A DNA stretch of 64,000 bases from Arcobacter venerupis. Its GTDB lineage: Bacteria > Campylobacterota > Campylobacteria > Campylobacterales > Arcobacteraceae. This document shows positions 16,853 through 25,785 of the stretch, piece after piece; the first letter of the stretch is position 1; every line of letters begins with the position of its first letter. The notes under the pieces were generated by a model, which did not search any database, was not told where the DNA came from, and saw only the letters and a program-made list of their open reading frames with translations. Location of the stretch: contig NZ_CP053840.1 in NCBI RefSeq assembly GCF_013201665.1, positions 1,054,001 through 1,118,000 of the forward strand, read 5' to 3'. A program made the translations under genes and the position numbers.

Positions 16853-19435
16853 ATGTCAAATAATATTAACTATAAAGGTATAAATGTAAAAAAAGAGTTG
16901 TACCCGATTATCAAATATATTGAAGATGTGGATAAATATAAAGATGAATTAGGTAGATTAAGCTCTTCTTGGGATATGTTAGCACTTTTAGGACAACTAG
17001 GTGATATAAATATTGATATTGGGAAAACAAAAGAGAATTTTTTAAATTTAACTTCAACACTTTTAAATCATTTAAGCGAACAACAAATCAAAAAAGTTAC
17101 TCAAGAAATGAAATTTAAAGCAAGTGTAACTATTGATATTCTAATTAGAAACCTTTTTGAAAGAACAGCTGATATTGGATTTTTAGCTACAGATGATGAT
17201 ATTAGAACTTTTATTCAAACTTATGTTTCAAAATATAATGATGAGAGTTTGATTCTACGACAAAATATGCAAAAGAGATTTAAAGAATATGTATCAAAAT
17301 ATTCTGTTTATTTTGATATTGTTTTACTTGATACTCATGGAAAAGTATTAGTACGATTAAATGATGATATAAAAACTGAAAAAGTTGAGTTATCGTTTGT
17401 TCAGAAAATTCTTAATTCAAATGAAGATTTTGTTGAAACATACAAATATCACGATTTTATTCCTCAATATAAAAAATCACTTGTTTATTCATATAAAGTT
17501 ACAAAAACAAATGATTCAAATTCGGATATTTTAGGAGTTTTATCTCTTTGTTTTAGATTTACAGATGAAATGAATGGAATTTTCAATAATTTGGTTGATG
17601 TAAAAAATAAAGAGTGTTTAACTATTTTAGATGAAGATGGTTTTGTAATTGCTTCTAGTGATAAAGATCATATTAGATTAGGGGTAAAATTACCTATCGT
17701 TTTAAATGAAAATTATAAAATCGTATCTTTTGCAGGTAGAGATTATTTAGCAAAAACTTGTAAAACCAATGGTTATCAAGGATTTTATGGACTTAAATGG
17801 TATGGACATATTATGATTCCTTTAGATTATGTTTTTTTAAGTGATGAATATAATAGTATAGATGTAGATTATCATGTAATAAACTCTATGATGGATAATG
17901 AACAACATTTTTCAAAAGAGTTAAAAGAAGTTTTTTATAAAAGTAAAACTATTCAAGATAATTTAGCTCGTGTAATTTGGAATGGAAATATTGCACAAAG
18001 CAAATTAAATTCAGTAAATAGGGAATTTTCTAAATCACTTTTAAATGAAATTGGAGTAACTGGAAATAAAGCTAATTCATCTTTAAGTAATCTAAATCAA
18101 ACAATTATTACTTCAATTTTAAAAGACAGTGAATTTTTATCTTCACTTTCTATTGATATTATGGATAGAAATTTATATGAAAGAGCAAATGATTGTAGAT
18201 GGTGGGCATTAACTTCATATTTTAAAGAAGCCTTTGATGATTATGCAACTTTAACTGATAAAAAAGATGAAATAAGTAGTATTTTACATTATATAAATGG
18301 ATTATATACAGTTTATACAAATATTTTAGTTTATGATAAAAATGCAAAGGTAATTGCTGTATCAAATAGAAATTATGAATATTTAATTGGAAAAGTTCTA
18401 ACACAAGATTGGGTTGAAAAATCTTTAAAATTAAATGATACTTCAAAATATTGTGTTTCAAAATTTGAAAAATCGCCACTTTATGAAAATGAATCAACAT
18501 ATATTTATAGCAGTGCAATAAGATCATTTAAAGATGAAAAAATAATTACTGGTGGAATTGCAGTTGTATTTGATTCAAATCCTCAATTTAATGCAATGCT
18601 TGATGAAAGTTTGCCACATGATATAGATGGTAAAAAAATTTCAGGTGTTTTTGCAATTTTTGCAAATAAAGATAAACAAATTATTTCATCGACAAATAGT
18701 AGTTTTGTGGTTGATAGTTATTTAAATTTAGATGATAAATTTTTCACTTTAAAAAATGCTCAACAAACAAGTCAAATAATTGAATTAAATAATGATTATT
18801 ATGCAGTTGGAGTTAAGTGCTCAAATGGTTATCGAGAATACAAAAGTAGGGTCGATGATTATAAAAATGATGTTTTGTGTTTTGTATTTATTTATATTGG
18901 TAAAAAAGGGTGTAATGTATTTTTGGATAGCTCAAAATCAAAGTTTTCATCTACTTCAAAATCAAAATATACTTCAACAAGTATAGAATTAGCAACATTC
19001 TATTTAGGAAAAAAACTTTTAGCAGTAAATGCAAAAAATGTAATAGAATCAACAGGTATTGAAGAATTAGAAGCATCAATTGATATGGATAAAAAGAATC
19101 ATTTTAAAGGAATGGTTTTATATAAAGATAAACTTGTTGCTGTTTTAGATATTAGAGATTTTGTAAATGAAGAAATCACAGATGAAAAACTAACAAATAT
19201 AATTTTAGTTGAATACGATAAAGATAATATTGAACATTGTGTTGGAATTTTAGTCTCTTCTTTAGAAACAGTAAGTATTGTAGAAGAAAAATCAATCCAA
19301 CATATTCAAAATCATTTCTTAGGAACTGGAACTTTAGTTGAAAGTATTGTTGAAATAAATGACTTAGAAGTTTCAAAAGTTGCAATGGTTTTAGATATCA
19401 AAAAAATAGATGAAAATCTAACAAAAAGAATTTAA
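16853..19435 (+). CDS. Soluble Cache-domain protein with C-terminal CheW-like domain
   Basis: The 860-residue product has no convincing signal peptide or transmembrane segment. Two Cache-like regions are seen, each introduced by a similar helix (IRNLFERTADIGFLATDDD at about 101-119 and MDRNLYERANDCRWWALTS at about 434-452). The C-terminal 150 residues start ELATFYLGKKLLAVNAKNV and read as a CheW-like domain. Sensing by Cache is normally extracytoplasmic, so a cytoplasmic form feeding the CheA array is inferred. No HAMP or methyl-accepting domain is present. The gene is alone, with a hairpin over its ribosome site. Confidence 0.65.
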   Translation: MSNNINYKGINVKKELYPIIKYIEDVDKYKDELGRLSSSWDMLALLGQLGDINIDIGKTKENFLNLTSTLLNHLSEQQIKKVTQEMKFKASVTIDILIRNLFERTADIGFLATDDDIRTFIQTYVSKYNDESLILRQNMQKRFKEYVSKYSVYFDIVLLDTHGKVLVRLNDDIKTEKVELSFVQKILNSNEDFVETYKYHDFIPQYKKSLVYSYKVTKTNDSNSDILGVLSLCFRFTDEMNGIFNNLVDVKNKECLTILDEDGFVIASSDKDHIRLGVKLPIVLNENYKIVSFAGRDYLAKTCKTNGYQGFYGLKWYGHIMIPLDYVFLSDEYNSIDVDYHVINSMMDNEQHFSKELKEVFYKSKTIQDNLARVIWNGNIAQSKLNSVNREFSKSLLNEIGVTGNKANSSLSNLNQTIITSILKDSEFLSSLSIDIMDRNLYERANDCRWWALTSYFKEAFDDYATLTDKKDEISSILHYINGLYTVYTNILVYDKNAKVIAVSNRNYEYLIGKVLTQDWVEKSLKLNDTSKYCVSKFEKSPLYENESTYIYSSAIRSFKDEKIITGGIAVVFDSNPQFNAMLDESLPHDIDGKKISGVFAIFANKDKQIISSTNSSFVVDSYLNLDDKFFTLKNAQQTSQIIELNNDYYAVGVKCSNGYREYKSRVDDYKNDVLCFVFIYIGKKGCNVFLDSSKSKFSSTSKSKYTSTSIELATFYLGKKLLAVNAKNVIESTGIEELEASIDMDKKNHFKGMVLYKDKLVAVLDIRDFVNEEITDEKLTNIILVEYDKDNIEHCVGILVSSLETVSIVEEKSIQHIQNHFLGTGTLVESIVEINDLEVSKVAMVLDIKKIDENLTKRI

Positions 19436-19453
19436 ATTCTCTTATAGTAGGGG

Positions 19454-19498
19454 TTAAAATATATTTGGGCACAATACGAAAAAACTAATATATTTTAA
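19454..19498. promoter_or_regulatory. 12-bp perfect inverted repeat upstream of ygiQ
   Basis: TTAAAATATATT (19454-19465) and AATATATTTTAA (19487-19498) are perfect inverted copies separated by 21 bp, 10 bases before the ygiQ ATG. The arms contain only A and T, so a chance origin is possible in this genome. It could be an operator or a leader hairpin. Confidence 0.3.
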
Positions 19499-19508
19499 AG
19501 AAGAAAAA

Positions 19509-21281
19509 ATGAGTAATATTAATAAACCAAACAAATTTTTACCTACAACTAAAAAAGAGATGCAAGAGAGGGGATGGGATGAACTAGATGTTATCCTAAT
19601 TACAGGAGATGCCTATATTGATTCCCCATTTATGGGAATAGCAGTTGTTGGACGAATCCTTGAAGATATAGGTCTTCGTGTGGGAATTATCGGTCAACCA
19701 GATGTAAATAGTGATGTTGATGTCAAAAGATTAGGTGAACCAAAACTATTTTGGGGAGTAAGTGGTGGAAGTATTGATTCAATGGTTTCAAACTACACAG
19801 CAACTAAAAAGTTCAGAAATAGTGATGATTACACTCCAGGTGGTCAAAATAACAAAAGACCAGACAGAGCTACTTTAGTTTATACAAATCTAATAAGAAG
19901 ATATTTTAAAAATACAGTTCCTATTGTTCTTGGAGGAATTGAAGCTAGTTTACGAAGACTTACACACTATGATTATTGGACAAATAAATTAAGAAAACCA
20001 ATATTATTTGATACAAAAGCAGATTATATGGTTTATGGAATGGGTGAACAAGCTATTATTGATTTAGGAAATTACCTAAAAGAAGGGAAAGACCCCCGAA
20101 CTATTAGAGGACTTTGTTATATTGCAAAAGAAGCTCCAACAGAAGAGTCATTTTTAGAGATTCCATCACACGATGAATGTTTAAAAGATAAAGAGAAATA
20201 TATAGATTTATTCAAAGCATTTTATGATAATAATGACCCTATTTATTCAAAAGGTTTATATCAAGAAGTTGATGGCAGATTTCTAATTCAAAATCCACCA
20301 AGCCGTCATATGGAAGAAGAAGAGATGGATAAAATCGCTTCATATCCATATCAAAGGGATGCCCATCCATATAATGCAAAAGATGGAAAAGTTAAATGTC
20401 TTGAAACTATTAAATTTTCTATTATGACACATCATGGATGTTGGGGAGAGTGTAACTTCTGTGCGATTGCAGCCCATCAAGGCAGAACTATAAGAACAAG
20501 AAGTGAAAAAAATATTTTAGCTGAAGCAAAACACTTTACAACAATGAAAGATTTTAAAGGAATCATTTCAGATGTTGGTGGACCAACTGCCAATATGTAT
20601 GGTTATGAGTGCGTTAAAAAGATAAATCTAGGAACCTGTGTAGAAAACAAAAGATGTGTAGATGCCCATAGACTTTGCCGAACTATGAAAGTTGACCACA
20701 GCAGAAACATAAAACTTTTAAAAGATATAAGAGCAGTTCCTGGTATTAAAAAAGCCTTTGTTGCTTCTGGTGTACGATATGACTTGATAACAGCTGATAA
20801 AAAACATGGATATGAATATCTAAAAGAGATGGTAGACCATCATATTTCTGGTCAAATGAAAGTTGCTCCTGAACATACAAACGATGAAGTTTTACATCAT
20901 ATGGGAAAACCAGGGAAACAAACACTGATTGATTTTAAAGCTATGTATGACAGACTTAATAAAGAGTCAGGGAAACAACAGTTTTTAACATATTATTTGA
21001 TTGCAGCCCATCCTGGATGCGAAGAAAAGCATATGCATGAGTTAAAACAATTTACAACCCATGAATTAAAAATGAATCCAGAACAAGCTCAAGTTTTCAC
21101 ACCAACTCCTGGAACGTATTCAGCAGTTATGTATTACACAGAACTTGACCCATTTACAAAGAAAAAAATCTTTGTTGAAAAAGATCAAAGAAGAAAAGAG
21201 AAACAAAAAGAGATTGTTGTTGCAAAAAATCAATTTGCAGGGAAAAATAAAAAAACTTCAAGTTCTGGAATGCAAGGTTAA
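19509..21281 (+). CDS. ygiQ: YgiQ family radical SAM protein
   Basis: The 590-residue protein has the YgiQ N-terminal region and a radical SAM core. The cluster cysteines are C311, C315 and C318 in HHGCWGECNFCAI. The fragment QVFTPTPGTYSAVMYYTELDPF near the end is typical of this family. The reaction is not established in the family. It ends 2 nt before the LysE-type exporter, which is probably cotranscribed. Confidence 0.92.
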   Translation: MSNINKPNKFLPTTKKEMQERGWDELDVILITGDAYIDSPFMGIAVVGRILEDIGLRVGIIGQPDVNSDVDVKRLGEPKLFWGVSGGSIDSMVSNYTATKKFRNSDDYTPGGQNNKRPDRATLVYTNLIRRYFKNTVPIVLGGIEASLRRLTHYDYWTNKLRKPILFDTKADYMVYGMGEQAIIDLGNYLKEGKDPRTIRGLCYIAKEAPTEESFLEIPSHDECLKDKEKYIDLFKAFYDNNDPIYSKGLYQEVDGRFLIQNPPSRHMEEEEMDKIASYPYQRDAHPYNAKDGKVKCLETIKFSIMTHHGCWGECNFCAIAAHQGRTIRTRSEKNILAEAKHFTTMKDFKGIISDVGGPTANMYGYECVKKINLGTCVENKRCVDAHRLCRTMKVDHSRNIKLLKDIRAVPGIKKAFVASGVRYDLITADKKHGYEYLKEMVDHHISGQMKVAPEHTNDEVLHHMGKPGKQTLIDFKAMYDRLNKESGKQQFLTYYLIAAHPGCEEKHMHELKQFTTHELKMNPEQAQVFTPTPGTYSAVMYYTELDPFTKKKIFVEKDQRRKEKQKEIVVAKNQFAGKNKKTSSSGMQG

Positions 21282-21283
21282 TT

Positions 21284-21916
21284 ATGGATTTATCAATATA
21301 TGCAAATGAATTTTTAGTTTTATCAATAGCAATGTTTTTTGCTTTACTTTCACCCGGTCCTGATTTTGCAATGATTGTAAAACAAAGTGTTAGTTATGGA
21401 CGAAGAGCCTCAATATTCACAAGTATTGGAATTGGTTTGGGGATTTCAGTTCATATTATTTACACACTTTTAGGAATCGGACTTATTATTTCAAAATCTA
21501 TAATTTTATTTAATATAATTAAGTATCTTGGTGCAGCTTATTTAATCTATATTGGTTATAGAAGTTTAAAATCAAAAGGTATAAATCTTCAAACTAATGA
21601 ACAAAATAAAATGGAAAAAATTAGTGATTTTAAATCTTTTTATTTAGGTTTTTTATGTAATGCTTTAAATCCAAAGGCAACTTTATTTTTCGTATCAATG
21701 TTTACTGTAGTAATAAGTCATGATACTCCATTAAATATTCAAGCTTTTTATGGTTTATTTTGTATTTTAGCTACGATATGTTGGTTTATATTTTTATCTC
21801 TAATTTTAAGTCAGGCAAAAATAAAGAATTTTCTTAATTCATTTGGAAAATGGTTTGATAGAACTGTTGGTGTAGTTTTAATTTCATTAGGTATTAAAGT
21901 TGCATTAAGTAAATAA
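21284..21916 (+). CDS. LysE/RhtB family amino-acid exporter
   Basis: The 210-residue membrane protein has about six helices and the family motif near the start, LLSPGPDFAMIVKQS (residues about 22-36). Members export amino acids such as threonine, homoserine or lysine. The substrate cannot be told. It follows ygiQ after 2 nt. Confidence 0.88.
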   Translation: MDLSIYANEFLVLSIAMFFALLSPGPDFAMIVKQSVSYGRRASIFTSIGIGLGISVHIIYTLLGIGLIISKSIILFNIIKYLGAAYLIYIGYRSLKSKGINLQTNEQNKMEKISDFKSFYLGFLCNALNPKATLFFVSMFTVVISHDTPLNIQAFYGLFCILATICWFIFLSLILSQAKIKNFLNSFGKWFDRTVGVVLISLGIKVALSK

Positions 21917-21937
21917 TCTTTATTTAATTAAGATATA

Positions 21938-21973
21938 AAAAAAGGGCAACTATTATAATAGTTGCCCTTTTTT
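21938..21973. terminator. Bidirectional intrinsic terminator between lysE-type gene and adk
   Basis: AAAGGGCAACTATTA is followed directly by its exact reverse complement, making a 30-bp perfect palindrome (21941-21970), extended by three A:T pairs. It has A's on one side and T's on the other, as a terminator for both strands. It lies between converging genes. Confidence 0.9.
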
Positions 21974-21990
21974 ATTTTTGTAAAAAAGAT

Positions 21991-22632
21991 TTATGAAAGT
22001 GAAGCCATCATATCTGCTGTAACTTCTGAAACATCTTTTGTTCCATCAAGTTCCATAAATACACCCATTTTTGTATAAAAATCAATTAATGGTGCAGTTT
22101 GTGTATGGTATGCGTCAAGTCTGCTAATTACAGTTTCAGCATTATCATCTTTTCTGATAATTAATTCACCACCACAGTAGTCACATTCATTTTCTTTTTT
22201 AGATGGATTAAATTCAACATGGAAAGATGCTCCACATTTTGAACAAACTCTTCTTCCTGTAATTCTTCCAACGATTAATTCATCTGGAACATTTAAAGAG
22301 ATTACTTTATCTAAAGAGATTCCCATATTTGACATTAATTCACTTAAAGCCTCTGCTTGTGCTAGGGTTCTTGGAAATCCATCAAGAATGAAACCATCTT
22401 TACAGTCAGACTCAGCTAGTCTGTCTTTGATAATACCAATAATAGTTGAATCTGGTACTAATTTTCCATCATCCATGAATTTTTTTGCTTCCATTCCCAT
22501 GTCTGTTTTATCTGCAATTGCAGCTCTTAAAATATCACCTGTTGAGATTTGAGGAATATTATATTTTTCAATTAGAAATTTTGCTTGAGTTCCTTTACCA
22601 GCTCCTGGTGCTCCAAATAGCATTAAATTCAT
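21991..22632 (-). CDS. adk: Adenylate kinase, long form with zinc-binding lid
   Basis: The 213-residue enzyme interconverts AMP, ADP and ATP. The P-loop is GAPGAGKGT (7-15), the NMP site includes DGFPRT, and the lid has four zinc-ligand-type cysteines, C130, C133, C150 and C153. It is divergent from a second adenylate-kinase-like gene at 22761, which lacks this lid. Having both next to each other is unusual. Confidence 0.96.
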   Translation of the reverse strand: MNLMLFGAPGAGKGTQAKFLIEKYNIPQISTGDILRAAIADKTDMGMEAKKFMDDGKLVPDSTIIGIIKDRLAESDCKDGFILDGFPRTLAQAEALSELMSNMGISLDKVISLNVPDELIVGRITGRRVCSKCGASFHVEFNPSKKENECDYCGGELIIRKDDNAETVISRLDAYHTQTAPLIDFYTKMGVFMELDGTKDVSEVTADMMASLS

Positions 22633-22668
22633 ATTTTTCTTCCTTAGTTTTTTCGTATTGTATAGAAA

Positions 22669-22704
22669 AAGGTTTTAATAGTACATAAGGTTTTAATTCT
22701 ACAT
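22669..22704. repeat. Two tandem 18-bp repeats in the divergent adk promoter region
   Basis: AAGGTTTTAATAGTACAT (22669-22686) and AAGGTTTTAATTCTACAT (22687-22704) match at 16 of 18 positions and are directly adjacent. They lie between the two divergent adenylate kinase genes and could be a shared regulator site. Confidence 0.6.
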
Positions 22705-22760
22705 GGAGAATTTAAATGATTTTTGATACAATTACGCCTTGTAAATTCAAAAGGGCATAA

Positions 22761-23330
22761 ATGAAAAAATTATTTTTAATTATTGGAGCACCTGGAAGTG
22801 GTAAAACTACAGATGCAGAATTAATTGCAACAAAACATAATAATATCACTCATTATTCAACTGGAGATATGTTTAGAGCTGAAGTTTCAAGCGGATCACA
22901 AAGAGGTGAAATAATCAATACTTATATTAGTGCAGGTAACATTGTACCAATTGATATTGCGATAGAAACAATTTTAGGAGCCATTAAAAATGCCTCAACA
23001 GATATTGTAATTATTGATGGATATCCAAGAAGTGTTGAGCAAATGGTTGAATTAGATAAATATTTATCAAATGAATCAGAAGTAAAATTAGTTAATTGTA
23101 TTGAAGTAAAAGTTTGTGAAGAAGTAGCGCGTGATAGAGTTTTAGGACGAGCACGAGGTACAGATGATAGTGTTGAAGTATTCAATAATAGAATGAGAGT
23201 TTATACTGAGCCATTGGCGCAAATTCAAGAGTTTTATTCAGCAAAAAAATTATTAAAAAAAATAAATGGTGAAAGAACTATTGAAAAAATTGTAACTGAA
23301 ATGGATAAATATATCCAATCAAAAATCTAA
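22761..23330 (+). CDS. Adenylate kinase, short Campylobacter-type form
   Basis: The 189-residue protein has P-loop GAPGSGKT (9-16), [13 protein letters not shown] as the AMP-binding segment, and [10 protein letters not shown]. It closely resembles, from memory, the single Adk of Campylobacter jejuni. The lid is short (GRARGTDD) with no cysteines. It may be the ancestral adenylate kinase of the lineage. It is 3 nt from the next gene, with which it is probably cotranscribed. Confidence 0.93.
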   Translation: MKKLFLIIGAPGSGKTTDAELIATKHNNITHYSTGDMFRAEVSSGSQRGEIINTYISAGNIVPIDIAIETILGAIKNASTDIVIIDGYPRSVEQMVELDKYLSNESEVKLVNCIEVKVCEEVARDRVLGRARGTDDSVEVFNNRMRVYTEPLAQIQEFYSAKKLLKKINGERTIEKIVTEMDKYIQSKI

Positions 23331-23333
23331 GTT

Positions 23334-24092
23334 ATGCTTGAAAAAAAAGTTAATTTTTATAGCGTAATAATTGGAACTGAACTTTTAAATGGACGTAGGG
23401 CTGATGCCCATTTTACATTTCTAAACCAACAGCTTTTATCACGAGGTTGGGAACATAAAGCCTCTTTTGTAATTGAAGATGATCCAAAACTTATGTTTAA
23501 TATTTTTAATCTTATAAAAGCTGACCCAGATTCTGTGATGTTTTGTTTTGGTGGGATTGGAGCAACTCCTGATGATTACACAAGACAAACGGCAGCTAGG
23601 GCTTTCACAGATTATAAAATGGAATTTCACGAAGAAGCAAAAAATAGAATTATAAATCAATTTGGAGAAGATTCTTATCCTCACAGAATAAATATGGCGT
23701 ATTTGCCAAAAAATGCAAAACTTCTTACAAATATAGTAAATAATGTAGCAGGATTTTACCTAGAAGATAGATTTTTCTTCACTCCGGGATTTCCATCTAT
23801 GAGCCAAGCAATGGTTGTTGAAGCTTTAGATACTTTATATCCAAAATCACAAGAGAAATATAGATGTGTAATGACTATTGATTGTAGTGAAAATGATTTA
23901 ATTGACACTATGAAAAAAATGCCTAAACATTTAGATTTTGCATCTTTGCCTAGATTTATAGGTGAGACTAGAAAAGTAGTAATTAGTCTTGCTGGATATG
24001 ATAAAGATGAGGTTGATAAATATTTTCAGCTGTTTGTTGATTTTTGTGAAAGTAGTAAAAAAGAGTATATTTTAAAAGATATAAATATTTAG
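23334..24092 (+). CDS. CinA-like molybdopterin-binding-domain protein
   Basis: The 252-residue protein has the N-terminal CinA/MoaB-type domain: SVIIGTELLNGRRADAH early, and the FCFGGIGATPDDYTRQ core (about 67-82). The C-terminal amidase domain of full-length CinA is absent. In family terms this is competence/damage-inducible protein A N-terminal domain or a nicotinamide-nucleotide relative. Role here unknown. Confidence 0.82.
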   Translation: MLEKKVNFYSVIIGTELLNGRRADAHFTFLNQQLLSRGWEHKASFVIEDDPKLMFNIFNLIKADPDSVMFCFGGIGATPDDYTRQTAARAFTDYKMEFHEEAKNRIINQFGEDSYPHRINMAYLPKNAKLLTNIVNNVAGFYLEDRFFFTPGFPSMSQAMVVEALDTLYPKSQEKYRCVMTIDCSENDLIDTMKKMPKHLDFASLPRFIGETRKVVISLAGYDKDEVDKYFQLFVDFCESSKKEYILKDINI

Positions 24093-24110
24093 AGCCTATT
24101 TAGTAGGCTC
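24092..24110. terminator. Hairpin in the 3-nt gap between convergent genes
   Basis: GAGCCTA pairs with TAGGCTC around a TTTAG loop. It includes the last base of the CinA-like stop and all of the Sel1 gene stop, so it may end both transcripts. The flanking T-runs are short. Confidence 0.5.
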
Positions 24111-24764
24111 ATTATAATCCCCAATTTTAAAACCTTCATCTTTTGGATATTTAAATAAATTATAATCATTCCATACTTTTACGCAAAGTTTGTCTTTTCT
24201 ATTAAAACCATCTTTTGCAAAAGCATGAGCTCTTCCAAAATTTGGGAAAACCCCTGTTCCTGTTGCATACATATATGCAATAAAACAGTTTGCTTCATAC
24301 TCTTTTTGTTTTGAGGCTAAAACAAAATAGTACATTGCTTTTTCATAATCTTTGGGAACGATTTCACCTAATAAAAAAAATCTTGCTAGCATAAGTTGTG
24401 CTTTTGAGTGATTTTTATTTGCTGCATCGACAAAAGTGTTATAAGCTTTTTTTTCATCAAAAAATATTGTTTTTTTAGAAAGATACAATTTCGCTAAAAC
24501 ATAAGTTGATTCTGTATTCCCTAAATCAGAAGCTTTTTCTAATAGTTCTTGAGCTTTATTTATATTTCTAGCTATTCCATCTCCTGATAAATAAATAAGA
24601 GCTAATTCATGGATAGCTTTTGGATTATTTTGCTTTGCTAATTCTTTATATCCACTAAGTGCTTTCATTGTTCCTTGAACTTTTTGAATAGTATAAACCT
24701 CTTCAAAAGTTAAAGCATTTAAAAAAGTTCCTAAAAAAATAAGAAGAAATAGCAATTTTTTCAT
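24096..24764 (-). CDS. Secreted Sel1/TPR-like repeat protein
   Basis: The 222-residue product has a signal peptide (about 1-17, [12 protein letters not shown]) followed by tetratrico-like Sel1 repeats, such as [17 protein letters not shown] and [14 protein letters not shown]. Repeats like these mediate protein contacts in the periplasm. It overlaps the end of alr by 4 bp, so both are probably cotranscribed. Its partner is not known. Confidence 0.8.
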   Translation of the reverse strand: MKKLLFLLIFLGTFLNALTFEEVYTIQKVQGTMKALSGYKELAKQNNPKAIHELALIYLSGDGIARNINKAQELLEKASDLGNTESTYVLAKLYLSKKTIFFDEKKAYNTFVDAANKNHSKAQLMLARFFLLGEIVPKDYEKAMYYFVLASKQKEYEANCFIAYMYATGTGVFPNFGRAHAFAKDGFNRKDKLCVKVWNDYNLFKYPKDEGFKIGDYNEPTK

Positions 24765-25783
24765 ATAATCTCTTTTTTTATATTTGGATTTAGAGTTGTT
24801 GTGATTTCATAGGTAATTGTATCATGAATCTCAGCCAATGCATGAACATCATCAAAAATACAAACTTCTTCTTCTTGAGTATTTAAAACTAAATTATCCA
24901 TTGAAACTTTTCCTAAAACATTAAAACCTTTTGGGGTTGTATATTTGTTTTTTTCATTTAGTCTTAAAAAGCCATCACCATAACCAACATCATAAGTTGA
25001 AACGCTCATATCTTCACTTGCAGTGTATGTTCCTCCATAACCAACACTTTGTCCTTTTTTTAAAACCCTTGATGCTAATCTTGAAGCCCAAAGTGACATA
25101 ACTGGTTTTAATTTTGGAAATTTAAAAATTCCAGCATTATCTAAATATCCATAAGTGGCAATTCCAACTCTAGCAAAATCTTCATCGAAATTTGAGGTTC
25201 TAAAAAGTGCTGCTGAGTTACAAGAATGAAAGGCTGGAAGAGGCAGTAAAAGTTTTTCACATATTCTTTTCACATCCTCTTTTACCCTAGAAAATACGGC
25301 TTTTTGCCAGTAAAAATCAGTAGTTAATTCATCTGCACATTTGTGATGTGTAAAGACTCCAGTCACTTGTATATTTCTTCTATAAAGCCCTAAAAAAGCC
25401 TCTTCTATCTCTTTTGGAGATACACCATTTCTATGCATACCCGTATCTACCTTAATATGAACTTTTATATTTTCTGGTAAAGTTTCTATAACATCTAAAC
25501 TGTTTACAGCTATGTGAAAAGCATGTGAATAAGTGTGAATATCTTTTTGTGCTAGGATTAAAATATCATCAAATAATTTTTCAATAACCAAGGCTTCATC
25601 TATAGATTTAACCACTGCTTTTTTAATCCCAAATTCATTTGCAAGTGTTGCAATTTCTAAAAGACCATGTCCGTAAGCGTTATCTTTTAGAACAACAGCG
25701 ACTTTTTCAACTGAACCTGCTTGTTTTGAAATAACACCAAAATTGTAAAATAGATTTTCTTTATTTAATAAGATTTTTGCCAA
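24761..25783 (-). CDS. alr: Alanine racemase
   Basis: The 340-residue PLP enzyme makes D-alanine for peptidoglycan. The PLP lysine is K33 in [13 protein letters not shown], and the catalytic tyrosine is in [10 protein letters not shown]. It is a little shorter than many Alr proteins (about 360). It is 2 nt from uvrC and overlaps the Sel1 gene, so uvrC-alr-Sel1 form one transcription unit on the minus strand. Confidence 0.95.
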   Translation of the reverse strand: MAKILLNKENLFYNFGVISKQAGSVEKVAVVLKDNAYGHGLLEIATLANEFGIKKAVVKSIDEALVIEKLFDDILILAQKDIHTYSHAFHIAVNSLDVIETLPENIKVHIKVDTGMHRNGVSPKEIEEAFLGLYRRNIQVTGVFTHHKCADELTTDFYWQKAVFSRVKEDVKRICEKLLLPLPAFHSCNSAALFRTSNFDEDFARVGIATYGYLDNAGIFKFPKLKPVMSLWASRLASRVLKKGQSVGYGGTYTASEDMSVSTYDVGYGDGFLRLNEKNKYTTPKGFNVLGKVSMDNLVLNTQEEEVCIFDDVHALAEIHDTITYEITTTLNPNIKKEII

Positions 25784-25785
25784 AA

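Noticed and set aside
18792-18986. Small plus-strand open frame inside the Cache/CheW gene
   Set aside because: It lies wholly within the larger gene in another frame and has no support.
19427-19440. Palindrome AGAATTTAAATTCT at the end of the Cache/CheW gene as terminator
   Set aside because: It has no loop and no following T-run, and is low in G and C.
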